Made by a program: the position numbers and the translations under genes. The notes below the pieces were generated by a model that made no database searches, was not told the origin of the DNA, and worked only from the letters and a program-made list of their open reading frames with translations. This document shows positions 1-8,213 of a DNA stretch of 64,000 nucleotides, piece after piece (the first letter of the stretch is position 1; each line of letters begins with the position of its first letter). The DNA lies in contig NZ_LWLE01000035.1 in the NCBI RefSeq assembly GCF_001905125.1, forward strand, positions 250,094 through 314,093, read 5' to 3'. Source of the DNA: Streptomyces sp. TSRI0281. GTDB taxonomy: Bacteria; Actinomycetota; Actinomycetes; Streptomycetales; Streptomycetaceae.

Positions 1-1
1 C

Positions 2-697
2 TTCCTGGGGGCGTACTTCCTGGGCGGCGGAGGCACGTTCGTGCTGGCCGCCGGGCTCGGGGCGGTCGCGGTGACCGAGTTCGTCCGGATGGCCGGGCTG
101 ACGCGGGGCGACCACGCGGTGCTGGTCGCGGCGGCGGTCCTCGTGCCGGCCCTCGCGTGGCTGGCGCCGGAGGTCCTGGACATGCGGGCGGCGGCCCTGC
201 TGCTGCTCGCGGCGGCGCTGCCCCCGGTGCTGTCGGGTGACGACGCCCGAGGCTTCACCCGCGGGGCCCGGACGGCCTTCGGGCTGCTGTGGATTCCGGT
301 CGCGCTGACGGGTCTGGTGACGCTGGGCGAGACGGGGGTGGCGGTCGGCCTGGCGGTGGCGCTCGGTGACGTCGGTGCCTGGTGCGGCGGTACGGCGCTG
401 GGCCGCCGGGGCCCGCTCGCCCGGCGGCTCTCCCCGCTCTCCCCGAACAAGACCTGGGCGGGGGTGCTGGGCGCGGCCCTCGCGACGGCGCTGCTCCTGC
501 TGGTGCTCGGGGCGTTCTCGGTGGCGCTGTGGGCCGCGGTGCTCGGCGGCTGTGTCCTCGGTGACCTGATCGAGTCGATGGTCAAGCGCGAGTCGGGGGT
601 GAAGGACGCGGGCAGCTGGCTGCCCGGGTTCGGCGGCCTCCTCGACCGGATCGACTCCCTGCTGGTGGCCCTTCTCCTGGCGATGGTGATGACGTGA
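2..697 (+). CDS. cdsA: Phosphatidate cytidylyltransferase, C-terminal part (5' end outside window)
   Basis: This enzyme makes CDP-diacylglycerol from phosphatidic acid and CTP in the membrane. The frame is open to the window edge, so the N-terminus is missing. The visible part is a run of hydrophobic helices ending in the CDP-DAG synthase signature: SMVKRESGVKDAGSW, then PGFGGLLDRIDS. The lysine-arginine pair, KD and the closing DRID are kept. The usual PGHGG reads PGFGG, so the histidine is replaced. The stop codon overlaps the start of the acyltransferase gene, which points to coupled translation of two consecutive steps of phospholipid synthesis. Confidence 0.88.
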   Translation, partial: FLGAYFLGGGGTFVLAAGLGAVAVTEFVRMAGLTRGDHAVLVAAAVLVPALAWLAPEVLDMRAAALLLLAAALPPVLSGDDARGFTRGARTAFGLLWIPVALTGLVTLGETGVAVGLAVALGDVGAWCGGTALGRRGPLARRLSPLSPNKTWAGVLGAALATALLLLVLGAFSVALWAAVLGGCVLGDLIESMVKRESGVKDAGSWLPGFGGLLDRIDSLLVALLLAMVMT

Positions 698-1908
698 TGA
701 CGACCCCGCTGCCCACGCCCACCCCCGGCCGGCTGGACCTCCCGGCACGCTCCCGCTTCGCCGCGACGCTGCGCCGCGGTCTGTGGTGGGCGGTGCTGAG
801 CCTGACCGGTGGGGTGGAGCGGCGCGGGCGGCTGCCGCGCGGCGGCTGTGTCGTCGTCGCCAACCACTCCTCGCACGCCGACACGGCGGCGCTCCTCGCG
901 GCGCTGGACGCCCGGCACACCCCGGTGATCGGGGCGGCGGCGGACTACTGGTTCGCCTCGCCGTGGCGGCGCCGGATCTGCCGCAGGCTCGCGGCCGGGT
1001 TCCCGGTGCGGCGCGGCGGGGGCGGCATGGACGATCTGCTGTCGATGGCGGACGAACTGCGGGCGGGCCGGGCGGTGGTGCTGTTCCCCGAGGGCACCCG
1101 GGGCAAGGACGGCGAGCTGGGCTCCTTCCACCGCGGTGCGCTGGTCCTGGCCGAGCGGGCGGGGGTGCCGGTGGTGCCGGTCGGCATCGCGGGTACGGAC
1201 CGGCTGCTGCCCAAGCACGGGCGGCTGCGCTCGGCCCTGGTACGGGTGACGATCGGGGAGCCGCTGCCCTCGGCGGTCACCCCGGCCGGGGCGCGCGACG
1301 CGGTGGTGGCGCTGCACTCCCGTACGGTCGCCGAACCGCTCGGGGACTCGGCGGCGCGCCGCCGGGTGGCGTCGGTCGTGACCTCCCGGTGGGGTGTGCC
1401 GCTGGCCTTCGTCTGGGCGCTGGCGGAGGCGCTGAGCTGGCCGCTGATGCCGGAGCTGCTGCTCGGGGTGGTGTGTGTGGCGGTGCCGCGTGCGGCGTGG
1501 AAGATGTCGCTGGGGGCACTGGCGGGGAGCGTGGCGGGCGGGCTGCTCGCCCTGCAACTGGCTTCGGCGGGGGTGCAGTTGCCCGCGCCGCTGACCACCG
1601 ACCGGATGCGGGCGGAGGTCCGTCGAGGGCTGGCGCTGGAGGGCGCCTCGGCGGTGCGGCAGCAGCCGTGGAACGGCATCCCGTTCAAGGTGTACGGAGC
1701 CGAGGCGGGGCGCGCCGGAGTGCCGGCCGGTGACTGGGCCGCCGCCTCCGCGACGGCGCGTGGTGCGCGGACGCTGTCGGTGGGGTTCGGGTTCGCCGCG
1801 TTCGGGCTGCTGATGCGGCGCCACCGCAGGCACTACGGGCGCTATCTGGTGCTGCTGGGCGGCGGCTTCACGACGGGGCTTTCGCTGATCGTGCACGGCT
1901 GGGCGTGA
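694..1908 (+). CDS. plsC: 1-acyl-glycerol-3-phosphate acyltransferase (PlsC-type) fused to a DedA/YqaA-like membrane domain
   Basis: The protein has 404 aa; GTG at 694 is followed at once by ATG at 697. Residues 50-210 are a PlsC acyltransferase: the HX4D motif is His58/Asp63 (NHSSHAD) and the substrate motif is FPEGTRG at 131-137, so phosphatidic acid is the likely product. Typical PlsC proteins stop near 250 aa. Here residues about 215-404 add a hydrophobic region. PLMPELLLG, a glycine-rich helix, then GIPFKVYGAEAGRAG and a final helix resemble YqaA/DedA (VTT) proteins, which include lipid scramblases; that assignment is from pattern only. The gene is coupled to cdsA, which uses its product. 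Its last codons are the first copy of a 42-bp tandem repeat. Confidence 0.85.
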   Translation: MMTTPLPTPTPGRLDLPARSRFAATLRRGLWWAVLSLTGGVERRGRLPRGGCVVVANHSSHADTAALLAALDARHTPVIGAAADYWFASPWRRRICRRLAAGFPVRRGGGGMDDLLSMADELRAGRAVVLFPEGTRGKDGELGSFHRGALVLAERAGVPVVPVGIAGTDRLLPKHGRLRSALVRVTIGEPLPSAVTPAGARDAVVALHSRTVAEPLGDSAARRRVASVVTSRWGVPLAFVWALAEALSWPLMPELLLGVVCVAVPRAAWKMSLGALAGSVAGGLLALQLASAGVQLPAPLTTDRMRAEVRRGLALEGASAVRQQPWNGIPFKVYGAEAGRAGVPAGDWAAASATARGARTLSVGFGFAAFGLLMRRHRRHYGRYLVLLGGGFTTGLSLIVHGWA

Positions 1909-2020
1909 GCTGCCGCCCCGGGCGGCGTGGCAGTGGACCGCTGGGCGTGAGCCGCCCGCCCTGCCGACGTGGCAGTGCACTGCTGGGCGTGAGCTGCCCG
2001 CCCCGGGCGGCGTGACCCGG
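1899..2020. repeat. 42-bp tandem repeat, about 3 copies, spanning the plsC stop codon
   Basis: Copies start at 1899, 1941 and 1983, each opening CTGGGCGTGAGC, so the spacing is exactly 42 bp. The last plsC codons and the TGA sit in copy 1 and are repeated in copies 2 and 3. The third copy is truncated and runs into the terminator hairpin. Confidence 0.85.
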
Positions 2021-2027
2021 GGCGGGC
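1996..2027. terminator. Bidirectional terminator between plsC and the convergent protease gene
   Basis: A perfect 12-bp inverted repeat (1996-2007 with 2016-2027) has an 8-nt loop. It lies between two convergent stop codons, at 1908 and 2062. There is no U-tract, which is common in Streptomyces. Confidence 0.7.
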
Positions 2028-2061
2028 ACAGGAGGACCGAGCGGTCCGGGGGTGGGGACGG

Positions 2062-3135
2062 TCAGTACACGGTCACTCCGTAGGCGGCCAGGGCTTCCTT
2101 GACCGGCTGGTGGATGGCGGAGCCGCTGGTGCCGGTGCAGCCGGAGCTGCCCGAGTGGATGCCGAGGGCGACGGACCCGGCGAAGTGGGCGCCGCCGCTG
2201 TCGCCGCCCGCGGAGCAGGCGGTGGTGCGGACCATGTTGTAGACGGGCCCGTCGCCGTAGTTGACGGTGACGTTGACGGCCGTGACGGTGCCGCTGGTCA
2301 CCTTGGTGGTGGAGCCGCTCTTGCTGAGGGTCTGGCCCACGACGGCGTCGGCGGCCGAGCTGATGTCCTGGGAGCCGCCGTTGTAGAGGTCGACGTCCCC
2401 GGCGGGCGATGAGCCGTCGGTGTACCGGACGATGCCGTAGTCGTTGGTCGGGAAGCTGGTGCCCTCCCGGACCCCGACGACCGGCCCTCCGGAGGTGGCC
2501 GACCAGTTGGCGGAGATGTTGGTGCAGTGCCCGGCGGTGACGAAGTACCGGGCGCCGCCCTTGGTGACGTTGAAGGCGGCCGAACACCGGCTTCCACCAC
2601 CGTAGATGGCGCCGCCGCCCAGCACCTCGCGGTGGAAGACGCCGGGCACCCTGGTGATGCGTACAGCACCGTCCAGCCGGTCGGCGACGGCTTCGAGCCG
2701 GGCCAGGTCCCGCGCGGAGACCGACTGATCGGCCTCCACGGCGACCTGGTTGGTCCGGGGGTCGACGCCCCAGGAGGTACCGGTGATCTTCGCCTCGGCC
2801 TCCAGGGTGTCCATCGCGGCGCCCAGTTGCGCGGCGCTGCGCGCCACCCGGCGCACGGTGGCCCCGGCGGCCCCGGCCTGTTCGGCGGCACGGTCGGTGG
2901 TGACGGTGACGACGAGGTCACCGGTCTTCCGGTCGAGGTAGCTCCCGGCGCTTGCGGCCCCGAGCCGCTGCTCCAGGGCGGCGTCCAGGGCGTACGCGGC
3001 GGGGGTGGGGGCGGGCAGTGCGGTGGGGGTGGGCTCCGGAACGGGCGCCGCCCCGGAGGGAGTTGCGCCGAGGCCGAGGGTGCCGATGACGAGCAGAAGG
3101 GAAACGCCGACGCGGGCACGGGTGGTGCGTCTCAT
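2062..3135 (-). CDS. Secreted streptogrisin-like serine protease with pro-domain (S1 family)
   Basis: The 357-aa preproprotein has a signal peptide at about residues 1-30 (MRRTTR, a hydrophobic core, then SGAA). Residues about 45-170 are a pro-region of the alpha-lytic protease/streptogrisin type. The mature chymotrypsin-fold domain probably begins near residue 172 (VLGGGAIYGG). The catalytic triad is visible: His203 in TAGHC, Asp232 in NDYG and Ser313 in GDSGG. Cys184/Cys204 and Cys307/Cys333 fit the two streptogrisin disulfides. The length matches streptogrisins without a C-terminal binding domain. Self-cleavage of the pro-region outside the cell is known for the family. The gene stands alone, convergent with plsC. 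Confidence 0.93.
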   Translation of the reverse strand: MRRTTRARVGVSLLLVIGTLGLGATPSGAAPVPEPTPTALPAPTPAAYALDAALEQRLGAASAGSYLDRKTGDLVVTVTTDRAAEQAGAAGATVRRVARSAAQLGAAMDTLEAEAKITGTSWGVDPRTNQVAVEADQSVSARDLARLEAVADRLDGAVRITRVPGVFHREVLGGGAIYGGGSRCSAAFNVTKGGARYFVTAGHCTNISANWSATSGGPVVGVREGTSFPTNDYGIVRYTDGSSPAGDVDLYNGGSQDISSAADAVVGQTLSKSGSTTKVTSGTVTAVNVTVNYGDGPVYNMVRTTACSAGGDSGGAHFAGSVALGIHSGSSGCTGTSGSAIHQPVKEALAAYGVTVY

Positions 3136-3331
3136 GGGGTGCTCCTTCTCGGGTGACGCGTGGGGACGTACCGAGTAAGGAATTTGACATGCCCATTACC
3201 TAACCCGCAAGAACGCGTTACCCGGAAGGCCCTTCGCGGGCCCGGTGACCGGACACTGACCGGGACGGGCGGCACGCCGTTGTCCGAAGGCCCTCTGTTC
3301 GCGGGGCGGGCGCGGGCCGCACACTGCCGCC

Positions 3332-4045
3332 ATGCCCGAGAACACGACTGACGCACCCCAGCGGTGGACCCCGGTCCACGGCGACCCGTACCGATCGGTC
3401 CCCTACCTCCCCGAGCGGATGTCCGCCGAGGAGTCCCTGGACCGGGCCGCCCGACTGCGGCACCGGATGGACGGACGCAGGACCGTACGCCGGTTCTCCA
3501 CCGACCCGGTGCCCGAGCAGGTGCTGCGGGACGCCGTCGCCTGCGCGGCGACCGCACCTTCCGGAGCCCATCAGCAGCCGTGGACCTTCGTCCTGGTCAA
3601 GGACCCCGAGGTGCGGCGCCGCATCCGGGAGGCGGCCGAGCACGAGGAGAAGATCAGCTACGACGGCAGGCTCGGCGAGGAGTGGCTGGCGGCGCTGCGC
3701 CCGCTGGGAACCGACGCCGTGAAGGCCCATATGACGGACGCCCCGGGCCTGATCGTGGTGTTCCAGCAGCGGTACTGGCTGGGCGAGGACGGCACGAAGC
3801 GCAAGCACTACTACGTCGACGAGTCCGTCGGCATCGCGGTCGGCATGCTGCTGTCGGCCCTGCATCTGTCGGGGCTGTCGGCCCTGATCCACACCCCGAG
3901 CCCGATGCGCTTCCTGCGCGAGGTCCTGGACCGGCCGGAGAACGAGAAGGCGTTCGCGGTGATCCCGGTGGGCTATCCGGCGGAGGACTGCGAGGTGCCG
4001 GACCTGGTCCGCAAGTCACTGGACCAGGTGATGGTGGAGATCTGA
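3332..4045 (+). CDS. Nitroreductase-fold flavoprotein with iodotyrosine deiodinase signature
   Basis: This 237-aa FMN enzyme belongs to the nitroreductase superfamily. SGAHQQPW (77-84) and HYYVDESVGIA (159-169) match the vertebrate iodotyrosine deiodinase (IYD) core as I recall it. Human IYD uses Glu157, Tyr161 and Lys182 on its lid to grip the amino-acid part of halotyrosine; here Glu106, Tyr110 and Lys131 fall at the same places (EKISY, then VKAHM). The C-terminus (PVGYPAEDCEVPDLVRK) also follows IYD. IYD removes iodine, bromine or chlorine from halotyrosines using reduced FMN. There is no N-terminal membrane anchor, so it should be cytosolic. No obvious ribosome binding site precedes ATG 3332. 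The biological substrate is unknown. Confidence 0.8.
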   Translation: MPENTTDAPQRWTPVHGDPYRSVPYLPERMSAEESLDRAARLRHRMDGRRTVRRFSTDPVPEQVLRDAVACAATAPSGAHQQPWTFVLVKDPEVRRRIREAAEHEEKISYDGRLGEEWLAALRPLGTDAVKAHMTDAPGLIVVFQQRYWLGEDGTKRKHYYVDESVGIAVGMLLSALHLSGLSALIHTPSPMRFLREVLDRPENEKAFAVIPVGYPAEDCEVPDLVRKSLDQVMVEI

Positions 4046-4061
4046 GCCGGACGGACCCGGA

Positions 4062-4130
4062 CACCGGCCCGTGCCAGAACCGAGCACCGGCCCGTGACGG
4101 ACCCGAGCACCGGCCGGTGACGGACCCGGA
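4062..4130. repeat. 23-bp tandem repeat, 3 copies
   Basis: Units start at 4062, 4085 and 4108 and open CACCGGCC; they differ at a few positions. They lie in the gap between the deiodinase-like gene and the convergent P5C dehydrogenase gene. Confidence 0.7.
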
Positions 4131-4185
4131 CATGGAAACCGCCCCCCGGCCGGCAGGGGGGCCGGTCGGGAGGCGGGACTCTGGG

Positions 4186-4214
4186 CCCGGGGCGCCGTGC
4201 TGCGACGCCCCGGG
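4186..4214 (-). terminator. Terminator of the proline catabolic operon
   Basis: A perfect 9-bp stem (4186-4194 with 4206-4214) has an 11-nt loop. It lies six bases beyond the stop codon of the dehydrogenase gene. Confidence 0.65.
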
Positions 4215-4220
4215 AGGGGG

Positions 4221-5852
4221 TCAGCCCTGGTGGGGGTAGGTGTAGTCGGTCGGCGGGACCAGCGTCTCCTTGATGGCGCGGGTCAGCGTCCAGCGCTGCA
4301 GGTTCTGCGGGGCGCCGGCCTTGTCGTTGGTGCCCGAGGCACGGCCGCCGCCGAAGGGCTGCTGGCCGACGACGGCGCCGGTCGACTTGTCGTTGATGTA
4401 GAAGTTGCCCGCGGCGTACCGCAGCTTCTCCATCGTGTACGCGGCCGCCGCACGGTCGTTGGAGATGACCGCACCGGTCAGCGCGTAGTCGGAGGCCGAC
4501 TCCATCTGCTCCAGCATGGCGTCGTACTTCTCGTCCTCGTACACGTGGATCGCGAGGATCGGGCCGAAGTACTCGGTCGTGAAGACCTCGTTGGCCGGGT
4601 CGGTGCAGGCGATGACCGTCGGTCGGACGAAGTAGCCGACGGAGTCGTCGTACGTGCCGCCCGCGACGACCGTGCACGTCGGGTCGGACTTCGCGCGGTC
4701 GATCGCGGCCTTGTTCTTGGCGAACGAACGCTCGTCGATGACGGCGCCGATGAAGTTCGTCAGGTCGGTGACGTCACCCATCCTGATGCCGTCGACCTCG
4801 GCCGCGAACTCCTCCTGGAAACCGGAGTTCCAGATGGAGGCCGGAACGTACGCCCGCGAGGAGGCCGAGCACTTCTGGCCCTGGTACTCGAAGGAGCCAC
4901 GCGTCAGCGCGGTCTTCAGCACGGCGCGGTCGGCGCTGGGGTGTGCGACGACGAAGTCCTTGCCGCCGGTCTCGCCGACCAGACGCGGGTACGTCCGGTA
5001 GTTGGCGATGTTGTTGCCGACCGTCTTCCACAGGTGCTGGAAGGTCGGGGTCGAACCGGTGAAGTGGATACCGGCCAGGTCCCGGTGGTTCAGGGCCACC
5101 TCGGAGACGGCGATGCCGTCGCCGGTCACCAGGTTGATGACGCCCTTGGGCAGACCGGCCTCCTCCAGCAGCTGCATCAGCAGCACGGCGGCGTGGGTCT
5201 GCGTCGGGGACGGCTTCCACACCACGACGTTGCCCATGAGGGCGGGGGCGGTGGGGAGGTTGCCCGCGATGGCCGTGAAGTTGAACGGCGTGATCGCGTA
5301 GACGAAGCCCTCCAGCGGGCGGTGGTCCATGCGGTTCCACACGCCGGGCGAGTTGGCCGGGGGCTGCTCGGCGAGGATCTGGCGCGCGTAGTGCACGTTG
5401 AAGCGCCAGAAGTCGACGAGCTCGCAGGGGGTGTCGATCTCGGCCTGCTGGGCGGTCTTGGACTGGCCGAGCATGGTCGAGGCGGCCAGCGTCTCGCGCC
5501 AGGGGCCCGACAGCAGCTCGGCGGCGCGCAGGATGATCGCGGCGCGGTCGTCGAACGCCATCGCGCGCCACGCCGGGGCGGCGGCCAGCGCGGCGTCGAT
5601 CGCGTCCTGCGCGTCCTGCTCGGTGGCCCCGGCGAACGTACCGATGACGGCCCGGTGGTTGTGCGGCTGCACGACGTCGAAGCGCTCGCCGCCACCCATC
5701 CGCTTCTCGCCGCCGATGGTCATCGGCAGGTCGATCGGGTTCTCGGCGAGCTCCTTGAGCTTCACTTCGAGGCGGGCGCGCTCCGGGGAGCCCGGGGCGT
5801 AGGAGCGGACCGGCTCGTTGACCGGCGCGGGGACCTGGGTCACAGCGTCCAT
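4221..5852 (-). CDS. pruA: L-glutamate gamma-semialdehyde (1-pyrroline-5-carboxylate) dehydrogenase
   Basis: This enzyme oxidises glutamate semialdehyde, the open form of P5C, to glutamate with NAD+, the second step of proline breakdown. The 543-aa length is normal for a stand-alone P5CDH. The aldehyde dehydrogenase core is clear: the general-base Glu in LVGETGGKDF and the catalytic Cys in EYQGQKCSASSRAY. KPFGGGRASGTNDKAG-type sequence near the C-terminus is P5CDH-like (here QPFGGGRASGTNDKAG). ATG 5852 is preceded by AGGAG. The proline dehydrogenase gene lies 51 bp upstream on the same strand, so the two steps are probably one operon, ending at the hairpin just downstream. Confidence 0.95.
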   Translation of the reverse strand: MDAVTQVPAPVNEPVRSYAPGSPERARLEVKLKELAENPIDLPMTIGGEKRMGGGERFDVVQPHNHRAVIGTFAGATEQDAQDAIDAALAAAPAWRAMAFDDRAAIILRAAELLSGPWRETLAASTMLGQSKTAQQAEIDTPCELVDFWRFNVHYARQILAEQPPANSPGVWNRMDHRPLEGFVYAITPFNFTAIAGNLPTAPALMGNVVVWKPSPTQTHAAVLLMQLLEEAGLPKGVINLVTGDGIAVSEVALNHRDLAGIHFTGSTPTFQHLWKTVGNNIANYRTYPRLVGETGGKDFVVAHPSADRAVLKTALTRGSFEYQGQKCSASSRAYVPASIWNSGFQEEFAAEVDGIRMGDVTDLTNFIGAVIDERSFAKNKAAIDRAKSDPTCTVVAGGTYDDSVGYFVRPTVIACTDPANEVFTTEYFGPILAIHVYEDEKYDAMLEQMESASDYALTGAVISNDRAAAAYTMEKLRYAAGNFYINDKSTGAVVGQQPFGGGRASGTNDKAGAPQNLQRWTLTRAIKETLVPPTDYTYPHQG

Positions 5853-5903
5853 GAGTGCCTTGTCTCCTTGGTTGGGCGGGGTGGGGGTCGGCCGGGGCGG
5901 GGG

Positions 5904-6830
5904 TCAGCCCTTGGTGATGATGGAGCGGGCGAAGAACAGCAGGTTGGCCGGCTTCTCCGCGAGGCGGCGCATGAAGTATCCGTACCAGTCGGTGCCGTAC
6001 GCCGTGTAGACGCGCATCCGGTGGCCCTCGGCCGCGAGCCGGATGTGCTCCTCGCTGCGGATGCCGTACAGCATCTGGAACTCGTACTCGTCCAGTTTGC
6101 GCCCGGCCTTGCGGGCGAGCTCCTGGCTGATGGCGATGAGCCGCGGGTCGTGGGACCCGATCATCGGGTAGCCCTCGCCCTCCATGAGGATCCTGACGAT
6201 GCGGACGTACGCCCGGTCGATCTCGGCCTTGTCCTGGTACGCGACGGAGGCGGGCTCCTTGTAGGCGCCCTTCACGATACGGACGCGGCTGCCGGCGGCG
6301 GCCAGGCGGCGGGCGTCGTCCTCGGTGCGGAACAGGTAGGACTGGATCACGCAGCCGGTCTGCGGGTAGTCCTTCCGCAGCTCCTCGTGGATGGCGAACA
6401 TCGAGTCGAGGGTGGTGTGGTCCTCGGCGTCCAGCGTGACCGTGGTGCCGATCTCGGCGGCGGCCTCGACGACCGGGCGGACGTTGGCGAGCGCCAGCTC
6501 GTGGCCGCCTTCCAGCGCCTGGCCGAACATCGACAGCTTCACGGACATCTCGGCCCGGGTGCCCAGGCCCAGTTCCTTGAGGCGGCCGACCAGCTCCAGG
6601 TACGCGTCCCGGGCGGCGGCGGCCTGGCCGGCGGTGGTGATGTCCTCGCCCACGACGTCCAGGGTGACCTCAAGGCCCTTGCCCGCGGCGTCCTGGATGA
6701 TCGGGACGACCTGGTCGACGGTCTCACCGGCGATGAAGCGGTCGACGACCTGCTTGGTGCCGGGCGCGGCGGAGACGAACCGGCGCATGCGGTCGCTGCG
6801 CGACGCGGCGAGAATCACGGGACCCAGCAC
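5904..6830 (-). CDS. Proline dehydrogenase (monofunctional PRODH)
   Basis: This FAD enzyme oxidises proline to P5C and passes electrons to the respiratory chain. The reading frame stays open well upstream, but GTG 6830 follows GGAGGTG at a 6-nt spacing and gives 308 aa, the usual length of actinobacterial PRODH. Family motifs include GSHDPRLI and, near the C-terminus, MRVYTAYGTDWYGYFMRRL, where the paired arginines contact the proline carboxylate. It is the first gene of a two-gene operon with P5C dehydrogenase. A divergent PucR-type regulator starts about 180 bp away and is the likely controller. Confidence 0.93.
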   Translation of the reverse strand: MLGPVILAASRSDRMRRFVSAAPGTKQVVDRFIAGETVDQVVPIIQDAAGKGLEVTLDVVGEDITTAGQAAAARDAYLELVGRLKELGLGTRAEMSVKLSMFGQALEGGHELALANVRPVVEAAAEIGTTVTLDAEDHTTLDSMFAIHEELRKDYPQTGCVIQSYLFRTEDDARRLAAAGSRVRIVKGAYKEPASVAYQDKAEIDRAYVRIVRILMEGEGYPMIGSHDPRLIAISQELARKAGRKLDEYEFQMLYGIRSEEHIRLAAEGHRMRVYTAYGTDWYGYFMRRLAEKPANLLFFARSIITKG

Positions 6831-6976
6831 GGGGCACCTCCACGGAAAGTACGTACGAACGGCCGTAGCGGTACGAAGGGAAAACGAACCGGTACGGCAC
6901 GGAGAACCACCGTGAAATCTATGGATCCCTCCGATCGTGTGCCATCGACAGCTGTCACGCATCTGTGGCCGGGACC

Positions 6977-6992
6977 TCAGACATATGTCTGA
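6977..6992. promoter_or_regulatory. 16-bp perfect palindrome in the proline dehydrogenase/pucR intergenic region
   Basis: TCAGACATATGTCTGA is a perfect palindrome lying 20 bp before the chosen start of the PucR-type gene and about 150 bp from the proline dehydrogenase start. Its place in the regulator leader suggests autoregulation by a dimeric protein; that is inference. A second palindrome, GACAGCTGTC, lies at 6947-6956. Confidence 0.5.
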
Positions 6993-7012
6993 AGAGATGC
7001 GAGAATGTGCGA

Positions 7013-8161
7013 GTGAAGGGCGATTACCAGGAACTGGTCGACGAGATCTCCACGCTGCTCGGCGCCCCCGCCACCCTGGAGAACCGGGACTTCGGCCTGG
7101 TCGCCTTCGGTGCCCACGACAGCGACGACGACACGGCCATGGACCCGGTCCGGACGCGCTCGATCCTGACCCGGGGCTCCACCCCGGCGGTCCGGGCCTG
7201 GTTCGAGGGCTTCGGCATCGCGCGGGCGACCGGCCCGGTCCGGATTCCGGCCGCCCCGGAGGCCGGGGTGTTCCGGGACCGGATCTGCCTTCCGGTACGC
7301 CATCGGGGTGTCGTGCTCGGTTATGTCTGGCTGCTCGACGCCGAGCCCGCCCCGACCGACGAGCGGCTGGGCGCCGCGATGGACGTCGCGGCCCGGATCG
7401 GGGCCCTGTTCTCCGACGAGGCGCGGGCGGGAGCGGATCTGACGCGGGAGTTCGGCGCGGTTCTGGCGGCCGGGCGCGGCTGGCAGCGCGACATGGCGGT
7501 GGCCGCCCTGCGCGAGGCCCTCGGACCGGACGCGGACGGCCTGCACACCGTGGTGTGCGTGACCCCGTGGGAGGACGACACCCCTTCGGTACGTACGGTC
7601 CCCTCGGCCGCGGCGCTGGCCTCGGTGGCCTCCCCCGCCGGTGCGGGCGCCCTGTCGCTGGCAGCCCTGGTACGGCTGCGCTCGGCCGGTCAGCTGGATC
7701 CGGCCACCAGCGCCGCGGACCGGCTGCGGACCGCCGCGGGCCCGGCCGCCACGGCCGGGATCGCGCTCCCGCGCCGCGGTCTGGCCGAGCTGGGCGACTC
7801 CTGGCACGAGGCGGTGTCGGCGGCCCGCGCGGCGACGGCGGAGGCCCGTTTCGGCCCGGTCGCCGACTGGGCGGCCATCGGCCCGTACCGCCTGCTGACC
7901 GCACTCCCCCGGACCCCGGACGCCGCCCCGGACCCGGCGGTGACCACTCTGCTGACCCCGCCGCACACCGAGCTGGCCCGGACCGCCGAGGTGTTCCTCG
8001 ACTGCGCGGGCCAGGCGAGCCGGACGGCGGCGGAGCTGGGCGTCCACCGCCAGACGCTGTACTACCGCCTCTCCCGCGTCCAGCAGCTCACCGGACTCGA
8101 CCTGAACGACGGCGAGGACCGGCTGCTGCTGCACATGGCGTTGAAGCGGGCACGGCTGTGA
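7013..8161 (+). CDS. PucR-family transcriptional regulator of proline catabolism
   Basis: This 382-aa regulator has a C-terminal PucR-type helix-turn-helix (ASRTAAELGVHRQTLYYRLS, then an LDLNDGEDRLLLHMALK tail). The N-terminal half is a sensor region with no cofactor motif I can name. The frame is open to GTG 6965, but that start would place the palindrome inside the gene and has no ribosome binding site. GTG 7007 or 7013 (VKGDYQELVDEIS) starts where conserved sequence begins; I chose 7013. Being divergent from the proline dehydrogenase operon, it probably switches that operon in response to proline or P5C, as recalled for the syntenic Streptomyces gene. Confidence 0.85.
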   Translation: MKGDYQELVDEISTLLGAPATLENRDFGLVAFGAHDSDDDTAMDPVRTRSILTRGSTPAVRAWFEGFGIARATGPVRIPAAPEAGVFRDRICLPVRHRGVVLGYVWLLDAEPAPTDERLGAAMDVAARIGALFSDEARAGADLTREFGAVLAAGRGWQRDMAVAALREALGPDADGLHTVVCVTPWEDDTPSVRTVPSAAALASVASPAGAGALSLAALVRLRSAGQLDPATSAADRLRTAAGPAATAGIALPRRGLAELGDSWHEAVSAARAATAEARFGPVADWAAIGPYRLLTALPRTPDAAPDPAVTTLLTPPHTELARTAEVFLDCAGQASRTAAELGVHRQTLYYRLSRVQQLTGLDLNDGEDRLLLHMALKRARL

Positions 8162-8213
8162 GCGGCGACGGCCCCTGCCCCGGCCCCGGCGGGGTACGGA
8201 CGAGTCCCGCGAC

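Noticed and set aside
4197..6992. Long open frame antisense to the proline catabolic genes
   Set aside because: Both genes on the other strand have strong family matches; GC-rich DNA leaves the opposite frame open.
6831..7904. Upstream extension of proline dehydrogenase
   Set aside because: It would add over 350 low-complexity residues overlapping the regulator; GTG 6830 has the ribosome binding site and normal length.
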